A stretch of 64,000 bases of DNA, taken from assembly GCF_001579845.1 (NCBI RefSeq), contig NZ_CP007440.1, positions 2,422,001 through 2,486,000 on the forward strand, read 5' to 3'. The notes below the pieces were generated by a model. It was not told the origin of the DNA. It did not search any database and saw nothing but the letters and a program-made list of their open reading frames with translations. Positions 52,936 to 59,800 of the stretch are shown here, one piece after another; within the stretch, counting starts at the first letter, position 1, and every line of letters starts with the position of its first letter. Source of the stretch: Rhodoplanes sp. Z2-YC6860. Its GTDB lineage: Bacteria > Pseudomonadota > Alphaproteobacteria > Rhizobiales > Xanthobacteraceae. The position numbers and the translations under genes are program-made.

Positions 52936-54636
52936 CTAAAGCCCGAACACGAAAATCATCGTCGCGTTCGACTGGTTCTTCGCCTCGGGCGCCTTGGTCA
53001 ATTTATTCTTGGCGTTGCGGAACAGACCTGAAGCGATCGCGACATACTGCTTGCCGTCGACCGCGTAGGTCATCGGTGGTGCGTTGAAGCCGGTGCCGAC
53101 GTTGATCTTCCACAACTCCTCCATCGTCGTGTCGTCGAGCGCCACGATGGTTCCATCGAGGAGTGCCGTCATGACGATGCCGCCACCCGTCGCGAGCACG
53201 CCGGCAAAGTTCGGGTAGGGGAAGTCGACACGCTTCTTGGCTTCGCCTGCGACCGGATCGAACATCACGATGCCGCTCGAGATGCGGCCCGGATTGACAT
53301 AGGTGCCGCCGTCGAATTTTCCCTTCACATGGCGCGTGTAGTCCGGCGTGATGTCGGCGCAGCCTTCCAGCTCGGGGATGTAGACGAACTTGGTCTTCGG
53401 GCTGTAGGCCGCCGGCCAGTAATTGGTGCCGCCGGCATTGTCCGGACAGACGTTCCGCGTCGCCTTGTCGTCGTTGACGTTCGCAGGCTCAGCGTAGATC
53501 TGCACGTCGCGGTTCGGATCGTAGTCGATCGGCTTGCCGGTCTTGGGATCGATGCCCTTGGTCCAGGTGATCTTGCCGACATGCTGGCCGGCTTTCAGGA
53601 ACTGGCCGTTGAGACGGTCGAACGAGTAATTGTAGCCGTTGCGGCCGGCATGCGAGACGATCTTGCGATCCTCGCCGTTGACCTTGGCGTCGATCAGGAT
53701 GTGCGTGCCGGTCTCGTCGTAGTCGCGATTGTCGTTCGGCGTGTACTGGAAGTGCCAGTTGAACTTGCCGGTCGTGGCATCGATCGCGAGAAGACTGTTG
53801 GTGTAGAGATTGTCGCCAGGCCGATAAAACGAATCGTAGCCTGGCACCGGATTGCCCGAGCCCCAATAGGTCGTGTTGGTGGCGGGATCGTAGGAGCCGG
53901 TGACGTAGAACGCGCCGCCGCCGGTCTGCCAGGCGTTGTTCTTGTCCTTCCAGGTCTCGCTGCCGGGCTCGCCCGGCGCCGGCACCGAGAAGCGTTTCCA
54001 TTTGACGTCGCCGGTCTTGGGATCGAGCGAGGCGATCCAGTCGCGCACGCCGCGGTCGCCGCCCGACGCGCCGATGATGATCGAATCCTTCAGCGCCAGC
54101 GGCGCGGCGGTCAGCTCGACATCCGGCTGGTCGCGCAGGTTCTTGTCCCAGACGATCTTGCCGGTTTCCTTGTCGGTCGCGATGACGCGGCCGTCATAGG
54201 ACGTCACCGAGATCACCAGATTGCCCCACAGCGCGACGCCGCGATTGCGGTCGAGCCGCTCCTGGCCCGGGTCCATCTTCCAGACGATGCGGCCCGCGGT
54301 GCCGGAGCGCACGTCGATCTTGTAGACCGCGCCCCAATGGTCGGAGATGTACATGAAGCCGTCGTCCACCAGCGGCGTCGCTTCGAGCGCCTCGTTGCCC
54401 GCGCTGCCGCCGATCGCGACCGCGAACAGAAGCTTCATGTTCTTGACGTTGGTCTTGTTGATGGTATCGAGCGGCGAATAGCGCTGCGCGGCGTAGTCGC
54501 GGTGGTTCATCAGCCAGTTCTGCGGCTCGGGATTGAGCAGGCGCTCGTAGGTGACGTCGGCAGCCTGCGCCGCGCCCGCCAAGGCCGTGCAGCACAAAAG
54601 CCCAATCACATGCGCGGAAACGCGAACCTTCACCAT
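52936..54636 (-). CDS. PQQ-dependent dehydrogenase, divergent active site (copy 3)
   Basis: A 566-residue exported quinoprotein; signal peptide ends AQAAD (about residue 27). It shares the features of the copy 2 protein: E126-R127 in place of the vicinal Cys pair, Tyr (Y244 in GGGAFY) for the stacking Trp, Asp (D194 in SGGDRG) for the metal ligand Glu, while N262 and the lanthanide-type pair D305-Y-D307 are kept. GGGAGG precedes the ATG (about 6 bases); the frame is open upstream without a signal. It is alone on this strand between two other transcription units and is divergent from the exported 254-residue protein. Confidence 0.92.
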   Translation of the reverse strand: MVKVRVSAHVIGLLCCTALAGAAQAADVTYERLLNPEPQNWLMNHRDYAAQRYSPLDTINKTNVKNMKLLFAVAIGGSAGNEALEATPLVDDGFMYISDHWGAVYKIDVRSGTAGRIVWKMDPGQERLDRNRGVALWGNLVISVTSYDGRVIATDKETGKIVWDKNLRDQPDVELTAAPLALKDSIIIGASGGDRGVRDWIASLDPKTGDVKWKRFSVPAPGEPGSETWKDKNNAWQTGGGAFYVTGSYDPATNTTYWGSGNPVPGYDSFYRPGDNLYTNSLLAIDATTGKFNWHFQYTPNDNRDYDETGTHILIDAKVNGEDRKIVSHAGRNGYNYSFDRLNGQFLKAGQHVGKITWTKGIDPKTGKPIDYDPNRDVQIYAEPANVNDDKATRNVCPDNAGGTNYWPAAYSPKTKFVYIPELEGCADITPDYTRHVKGKFDGGTYVNPGRISSGIVMFDPVAGEAKKRVDFPYPNFAGVLATGGGIVMTALLDGTIVALDDTTMEELWKINVGTGFNAPPMTYAVDGKQYVAIASGLFRNAKNKLTKAPEAKNQSNATMIFVFGL

Positions 54637-54818
54637 CCCAGCCTCCCTGATGCGGCTCATGAGTCCGGCCGCTGCGCGCAAGGTTATTCTGGTGGGCAGC
54701 AATGTCGAGTGGGCATCGCGCAAAGCCGCGATGCCCCTAGCCACAGGTCATTGAGTTTGACGATAATGCGCCGAACAGGCAGCCCGATCAGAGGCTGCGG
54801 CATGGGGAGAGTTCGGTC

Positions 54819-55583
54819 ATGATTTCGAATCGTTTGTTATTGGGTGCAGCCATTGCGGTGGTATGCCTTGCAGGCTCCGCGAGCGCGCAGACCTTGGTCG
54901 ATCAGGCCGCCGAATTCCGGATGCAGATCGACTTCGGCGTGCCCGATGCGGCGCTGCGTAAATTCCTGCCGGCCGGCTGGGAGCCGGCGGTCGCGACGCA
55001 GGGACCTGCGAAAGACTGCAACATCCGCGTGATCTTCATCGATCGCGCCGACATCACCAACGGCGAGGGCGCGCCGACCGGCAGCAACCGGATGGTCTAT
55101 CTCGCGGCGCCGGTGAAGCAGACCGGCACCAACAACGCCGGGCAGATGATCATCGCCGGGCTCACCGCCGACGCCAAGGAAGTGCCCGGGCCGTTCGGCA
55201 ATTACGAGCAGGCGACCAGCCACAGCATGGCGCGTTCGCTGAAAGACGACGGCAAGATCACGACCGGGGAGGAGACCTGGTCGTTCGCGGCGGCATCGGG
55301 CGAGCGGCTCGATATCCACATCAAGTACGAGCGCGGCCCGGCCCGCAAAGGCAGCCAGGAGGTGAAGTTCTTCTCGCCGAGCAATCCGAGTTCGTACCAG
55401 ATCTTCAAGGTCGACAGCGGCATCGACATCATGCGCAACGCCACGGTGCCGATCAAAGACCGGGTCACGGAGTTCACCTACAAGATTTCCGGCGGGCGGC
55501 TTTCGGCGATGTTCGACGGCACCGAGAAGGTGCTGAGCCTCGACTCGTTCCATTGGTACAATCGCGCGGTTTATCAGCCGTAG
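54819..55583 (+). CDS. Exported protein of unknown family, acetoacetate-decarboxylase-like start
   Basis: A 254-residue protein with a signal peptide ending SASAQ (about residue 24). The mature N-terminus, FRMQIDFGVPDAALRKFLPAGWEPAVATQG followed by NIRVIFIDRADI, resembles the ligand-shell start of acetoacetate decarboxylase/DUF2071-type proteins, but no catalytic Lys context can be claimed. It is rich in strands. Divergent from the copy 3 PQQ dehydrogenase (182 bases) and 7 bases before a pentapeptide-repeat gene, so the two are probably co-transcribed. Function unknown. Confidence 0.75.
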   Translation: MISNRLLLGAAIAVVCLAGSASAQTLVDQAAEFRMQIDFGVPDAALRKFLPAGWEPAVATQGPAKDCNIRVIFIDRADITNGEGAPTGSNRMVYLAAPVKQTGTNNAGQMIIAGLTADAKEVPGPFGNYEQATSHSMARSLKDDGKITTGEETWSFAAASGERLDIHIKYERGPARKGSQEVKFFSPSNPSSYQIFKVDSGIDIMRNATVPIKDRVTEFTYKISGGRLSAMFDGTEKVLSLDSFHWYNRAVYQP

Positions 55584-55590
55584 CGCTGTG

Positions 55591-56364
55591 ATGATGGTCC
55601 GAGGTCTCATTTCGGGAGTTGTCGGACTGCTGCTGGCCGCAGCGCAGGTGCCAGCCGGCTTGGCTGGTGAGCGCGAGCAGGATTTCCTGAACGGCAAATC
55701 CAAGGCCTGTCCCGATTGCGCGCTCGAGCGGGCGCCGCTCAAGCGTCGCGATCTCAGCGGGGGCGACCTTGCCGGTGCGCATTTGAAGCTTGCTGTGCTG
55801 CACCGGGCGAGGCTTGCGGGGGCGAGCTTCGCCGGGGCCGAACTCGTGAACGCCAATCTCAACAAGAGCGATCTGAAGCGGGCTTCGCTCACGGGTGCGA
55901 AGCTTTCCGGCGCAATGCTTTACGAGGCCGATCTGAGCGCGGCCGATCTCACCGGTGCAGACTTGTCCGATGTGAAGCTGCACAAGGCGCGCCTGGTCGG
56001 TACCAGGCTCGACCGCGCCAATCTCAACCATGCGATCCTGACCGGCGCGCGGCTCGATGACGCTTCGCTTGCCGGTGCCGATCTTCGCGGCGCCAATCTC
56101 ATCGGGGGGCTTCTGCGCGGCACGAACCTCAACGGCGCAAATCTTTCCGAGGCCGGCTTGATCGACGCCGTGCTGCGCGACGCCAGGCTTCGCGGCGCCA
56201 ATCTCATCGGAGCCGACCTCTACGGCGCAGACTTCACCGGCGCTGACCTCTCGGGCGCGGACCTTTCCGACGCCCGCCTGTCCGGCGCCACGTTGACCAA
56301 CGCCAATCTGGAAGGAGCCAGGCTTTCGGGCGCGCTGATGCCCGACGGTACGACGCATGAATGA
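55591..56364 (+). CDS. Exported pentapeptide-repeat protein
   Basis: About 257 residues with a Sec signal peptide (cleavage near LAGERE, residue 26), a CPDC pair near residue 42, then about 40 pentapeptide repeats of the A(N/D)LxG type (residues 48-245), for example ADLTGADLSDVKL and ANLIGGLLRGTNL. The fold is a right-handed quadrilateral helix. Most pentapeptide proteins are cytosolic; export and the CPDC pair are uncommon. Role unknown. GTG/ATG starts occur in series (GTGATGATG); the first ATG is given. Confidence 0.9.
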   Translation: MMVRGLISGVVGLLLAAAQVPAGLAGEREQDFLNGKSKACPDCALERAPLKRRDLSGGDLAGAHLKLAVLHRARLAGASFAGAELVNANLNKSDLKRASLTGAKLSGAMLYEADLSAADLTGADLSDVKLHKARLVGTRLDRANLNHAILTGARLDDASLAGADLRGANLIGGLLRGTNLNGANLSEAGLIDAVLRDARLRGANLIGADLYGADFTGADLSGADLSDARLSGATLTNANLEGARLSGALMPDGTTHE

Positions 56365-56415
56365 AGCATGACCGGCCGAGGGGCCGGGCATGTCCGACAA
56401 CGCAAGGAGGCTTGT

Positions 56416-57696
56416 ATGAAGCGACGCTTGCGACGAACGGGAGAAAACAATCCGGAGCCGGTTGCCGGCAATGGGCTGCTGAACCGTCGTCTGTTACTCG
56501 AAGGCCTCGCGCTCGCCGGCGCGATGGGGGCGACGTCGGCCGCGGCCGAGCCGCTGACGGTGCCGAAATGGTCGAAGGAGCCCGGTGCAGGCTTCGAGCC
56601 CTACGGCAAGCCCTCGCATTTCGAAGACAAGGTGGTGCGCGCGATCCCGCCGGCGCCCAATCCGGTGACGGTCGGCATCGGCACGGCGCGCACGCCGCTG
56701 CATCTGCTCGACGGGATGATGACGCCGTCGGGCCTGCATTTCGAGCGCAGCCATTCCGGCATTCCTGACATCGATCCCGAACAGCATCGCCTCGCCATCC
56801 ACGGCATGGTGAAGCGGCCGCTGGTGTTCACGCTCGAGGCGCTGTCGCGCTATCCGATGGAGTCGCGCATCGCCTTCGTCGAATGCGCCGGCAACAGCCA
56901 GGCGCTCAACACCGCGCAGGCGCAGCCGCTGAACGCGACCGCGATCCACGGCCTGCTGTCGTGCTCGGAATGGACCGGCGTGAAACTCTCGACCCTGCTC
57001 GACGAAGCCGGAGTCGAGCCCGGCGCCGCGTGGGTGCTGGCCGAAGGCGCGGATGCGGCCTCCATGAGCCGGAGCTTCCCGCTCGGCAAGGCGATGGATG
57101 ACGCGCTGGTCTGCCTGTATCAGAACGGCGAGCGTATCCGGCCGTCGAACGGCTATCCGGTTCGTCTGCTGCTGCCCGGCTTCGAGGGCAACATGAACGT
57201 GAAATGGCTGCGGCGCATCAAGGTCACGGCTCAGCCGACGATGACCAAGGACGAGACTTCGAAGTACACGATACTCCTTCAGGACGGCAAAGCCTGGCAG
57301 TTCGTGTTTCCGCTCGAAGTGAAGTCGGTCATCACCCGGCCATCGCCAGGGCTCGGCCTGAAGCAGCCGGGCTTCGCGGAGATTTCGGGGCTGGCATGGT
57401 CCGGCAACGGTCGCATCCGGCAGGTCGAGGTGTCGGCCGATGGCGGGCAGAGCTGGGCCAAGGCTGCGTTGCAGGAGCCGGTGCTGCCCAAGGCGCTGAC
57501 GCGCTTCCGGATGCCCTGGCAATGGAACGGGGGACCTGCGGTGCTGCAAAGCCGCGCCACCGACGAGACCGGCATGGTGCAGCCGAGCCGCGCGCAGTTC
57601 ATCGCCGAGCGCGGACTGCGCGGCATCTATCACTTCAACGCGATCGCGAGCTGGGCGATCGACGAGAAAGGGCAGGCCGCCAATGTTCTGGCTTGA
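56416..57696 (+). CDS. soxC: Sulfite/sulfane dehydrogenase molybdenum subunit, SoxC type
   Basis: A 426-residue molybdopterin oxidoreductase of the sulfite-oxidase fold. A twin-Arg signal (NRRLLLEGLALAGA, about residues 23-36) sends it folded to the periplasm. The molybdenum ligand is C157 in FVECAGNS, with RSHSGIPDIDPEQHRLAIHG before it and GFEGNMNVKWLRRIKV after it, both typical of SoxC. The C-terminal immunoglobulin-like dimer domain is present (GLAWSGNGRIRQVEVSADGG). AGGAGG precedes the ATG. It overlaps its cytochrome gene by 14 bases. SoxC with SoxD oxidises sulfane sulfur on SoxY, but no soxXYZAB genes are in the window, so it may work as a free sulfite dehydrogenase. Confidence 0.9.
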   Translation: MKRRLRRTGENNPEPVAGNGLLNRRLLLEGLALAGAMGATSAAAEPLTVPKWSKEPGAGFEPYGKPSHFEDKVVRAIPPAPNPVTVGIGTARTPLHLLDGMMTPSGLHFERSHSGIPDIDPEQHRLAIHGMVKRPLVFTLEALSRYPMESRIAFVECAGNSQALNTAQAQPLNATAIHGLLSCSEWTGVKLSTLLDEAGVEPGAAWVLAEGADAASMSRSFPLGKAMDDALVCLYQNGERIRPSNGYPVRLLLPGFEGNMNVKWLRRIKVTAQPTMTKDETSKYTILLQDGKAWQFVFPLEVKSVITRPSPGLGLKQPGFAEISGLAWSGNGRIRQVEVSADGGQSWAKAALQEPVLPKALTRFRMPWQWNGGPAVLQSRATDETGMVQPSRAQFIAERGLRGIYHFNAIASWAIDEKGQAANVLA

Positions 57697-58213
57697 ACGC
57701 TTTGCATGTGCGGCGTTGCTTTGCGCGGCCACAGCCGCATCGGCGGCCGACGTGCCGCAACTCGGTCAGGCCGCGACGCCCGCCGATCTTGCCGCGTGGG
57801 ACATCAGCATCGCGCCGGATGGCGCAGGCTTGCCGCCGGGCAAAGGGACATCGGCACAGGGTGAGGCCGTCTACGCCAGCAAGTGCCAGGGCTGTCATGG
57901 CGAGAAGGGCGCCGGCAAGCCGAACGACGTGCTGGTCGGCGGCGCGGGCTCGCTTGCGGCCGGGAAGACGCCGGTGAAGACGGTGGGCAGCTACTGGCCT
58001 TACGCCACGACGCTGTTCGACTACATCCGCCGCGCCATGCCCTACAACGAGCCGAAGTCGCTCAGCAACGACGAGGCCTACGCGGTGTCGGCCTATCTCC
58101 TGGCGCTCAACGGCGTGATCGGCGCGGACGATGTGGTCGACGCGCAGTCGCTGCCCAAGGTGCAGATGCCGAATCGCGATGGGTTCGTGCCGTTTCCGCG
58201 GGCGCAGCGTTAG
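57683..58213 (+). CDS. Cytochrome c subunit, SoxD-like
   Basis: A 176-residue periplasmic cytochrome: signal peptide ending SAAD (about residue 22), one heme site C68-Q-G-C71-H72, likely Met ligand in RRAMPYNEPKSL. The pattern WDISIAPDGAGLPPGKGTSAQGEAVYASKCQGCHG is typical of the first domain of SoxD. Classical SoxD has two heme domains; this short form is common with stand-alone SoxC. It overlaps soxC by 14 bases, so the two are translated together and form the complex. Confidence 0.9.
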   Translation: MFWLERFACAALLCAATAASAADVPQLGQAATPADLAAWDISIAPDGAGLPPGKGTSAQGEAVYASKCQGCHGEKGAGKPNDVLVGGAGSLAAGKTPVKTVGSYWPYATTLFDYIRRAMPYNEPKSLSNDEAYAVSAYLLALNGVIGADDVVDAQSLPKVQMPNRDGFVPFPRAQR

Positions 58214-58248
58214 CGTCTTTCCGAGTTGCGTTGCCAACAGCAACGACA

Positions 58249-58390
58249 GCGGTGTCATCGCCGGGCTTGACCCGGCGATCCATGAGCGAGCGCAGTGCGG
58301 GCAGTCGTAAGAGCGTGCCTGTCGCAACATCGCATGGACCCGCGGGTCAAGCCCGCGGGTGACAGCGTGCATGTTGCGCGAGTGTGCTTC
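58249..58390. repeat. Dispersed palindromic repeat, copy 2
   Basis: The second copy of the element at 52769-52916: the outer parts (GGTGTCATCGCCGGGCTTG and CATGGACCCGCGGGTCAAGC) agree nearly base for base and the middle differs. It lies between the convergent SoxD-like and four-Cys protein genes, starting 35 bases after the SoxD-like stop. Its stems ATCGCCGGG / CCCGGCGAT and CCCGCGGG / CCCGCGGG suit a two-way terminator. Confidence 0.75.
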
Positions 58391-58407
58391 ACAGAAGCGA
58401 AGCTTCC

Positions 58408-59166
58408 CTAGCGCGGCGTGGCAGACGCCTGCGGCTCGGGCTTCCGCAGCGCCGGGTCGAACACCTCGAAGCGGGTCCAGCTCTCGTACTGGCCCGGCCG
58501 GTACTCGCCATTCGCATCGGTGCCGGTCTGGCCGGGCTTGCGCAGGAAGTGCGCCTCGACGGTAAGCCAGCGTTCGGGCGTCACCTTCTCGCAGCGCTGC
58601 TTGACGAACACGCCGCCGACCGGGGTCTCGCCCTCGGCGGCGGGAAAGTCGGTGCAATTCCAATTGCCCGGGCCATAGCGGTTGATGACGGCGAGCCGCA
58701 GCATATGCGCCATGCGGCGCTCGAGCTCCGAACCGCGCGGATCGGTGATGAAGCGGAGGCCTTTGAGGGTGCCGCCGTCGTCGAACAGTGCCGACAGAAT
58801 CACCGGATGGCCGGCGACCCGTGTCGAGCTTTTCTGGTCGGCATAGCGGTCGTCGTCGATGGCGCGGCCGATATATTCCTGCTCGTCCTCGAAGCGGACA
58901 TTGACTTCGTGCAAACCGTTCGGCTCCGCCCGGCATTTCATGTAGCCGGTCCAGTCGTCGAGCTTCTGCCGCGCCGGCCCGCCATTGCTGCCGCAGGCGA
59001 ACTCGCTGAAGCCGTCGGTGGTCATGGTCTGGGCTTTGAGGCCGAGCTTCAGCCCGCGGATCTCGCCGGGGTCGCCTTTGTTTTGCGACAGAGCAGGATG
59101 CGCAGCGAACGCCAAGATAGCCGCCGCGCAGACGACCCTCAACGTGGCGCGGACGCTTGGCGTCAT
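58408..59166 (-). CDS. Four-Cys periplasmic protein of unknown family (module copy B)
   Basis: A 252-residue exported protein; signal peptide ends ALSQ (about residue 28). C58 in EFACGSNGGPA, C78 in YMKCRAE, C171 in NWNCTDF and C192 in VFVKQRCEK match the Cys of the protein at 49524-50252 in both context and spacing. The paralogues also share the EVxxRFxDExEY and GHPVxxSALF-like segments. It is the last gene of a unit with the copy 4 dehydrogenase and the second four-extra-Cys cytochrome, 10 bases after the latter. A periplasmic partner or assembly protein for the cytochrome is likely; no family is recognised. Confidence 0.82.
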   Translation of the reverse strand: MTPSVRATLRVVCAAAILAFAAHPALSQNKGDPGEIRGLKLGLKAQTMTTDGFSEFACGSNGGPARQKLDDWTGYMKCRAEPNGLHEVNVRFEDEQEYIGRAIDDDRYADQKSSTRVAGHPVILSALFDDGGTLKGLRFITDPRGSELERRMAHMLRLAVINRYGPGNWNCTDFPAAEGETPVGGVFVKQRCEKVTPERWLTVEAHFLRKPGQTGTDANGEYRPGQYESWTRFEVFDPALRKPEPQASATPR

Positions 59167-59176
59167 GCCCAGCTCG

Positions 59177-59719
59177 TCACTTCGGCTTCATCGGATCGCA
59201 TTGCTTGGTGTCCTTGCCCCAGAAGTCGACGCAATCTTCATAGGTCGCAGGACCACGGCCGACCACGCGGGCGAACAGATATTTCACCACCGCGTCGACC
59301 TCGCGCTTCTGCAACGATTCCACCGCCATCGGCGGCATGTCCTTGCCGAGATCGGCGCGCGTGTAATCGTAACAACGCTTGTCGGTGTAGGCACGCTCGT
59401 CGTGGTACGGCATGCCGGTGGTTGGCCGGCCGCACCGGATCACCTCGGCGACCTGCTCTGGCGTGAGCTGCGTCTTGCGCAGCGATAGCGCGAGTCCGCC
59501 ATAGCCCTGATCGCCGCCGCCGTCCCATTTGTGGCAGTACTGGCACTCCGCCTTGACCTTGAATATCTCCTTGCCGAACTCGATGGTGCGCAGCTCTTCC
59601 GCCGAAAGTTTCTCCTGTGCGTGGCTGGGGGCGATCGACAGAGATACAAAGACGACGAATAGCCACGTCCAAGCCTGGAGCGAAGACACCAGACCGAGAC
59701 GAGTGCCGGAACGATGCAT
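59177..59719 (-). CDS. Cytochrome c with four extra Cys (module copy B)
   Basis: A 180-residue periplasmic protein: a signal/anchor segment (about 16-35, cleavage after SHAQ), heme site C59-Q-Y-C62-H63, likely Met ligand M103 in TTGMPYHD. Extra Cys C96, C116, C163 and C174 match those of the protein at 49016-49525. The segment LQKREVDAVVKYLFARVVGRGPATYEDC matches LQKREIEALADYLLAKIIRRGPVTRAEC there. It lies 81 bases downstream of the copy 4 PQQ dehydrogenase, with a hairpin in between, and is its probable electron acceptor. Confidence 0.9.
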   Translation of the reverse strand: MHRSGTRLGLVSSLQAWTWLFVVFVSLSIAPSHAQEKLSAEELRTIEFGKEIFKVKAECQYCHKWDGGGDQGYGGLALSLRKTQLTPEQVAEVIRCGRPTTGMPYHDERAYTDKRCYDYTRADLGKDMPPMAVESLQKREVDAVVKYLFARVVGRGPATYEDCVDFWGKDTKQCDPMKPK

Positions 59720-59752
59720 GGGCAGTGACCTGTGTGAGCGCCGGGACGTTAC

Positions 59753-59774
59753 AGGCGCCGCAGACGCGGCGCCT
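59753..59774. other. Intercistronic hairpin between PQQ dehydrogenase and cytochrome
   Basis: AGGCGCCGC / GCGGCGCCT, a perfect 9-bp stem with a four-base loop, 26 bases after the dehydrogenase stop on the leftward strand. There is no T-run. It may protect the dehydrogenase message or lower the downstream cytochrome level relative to the enzyme. Confidence 0.5.
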
Positions 59775-59800
59775 GCCGATTGTACGGTCGTGTGCGTGGC

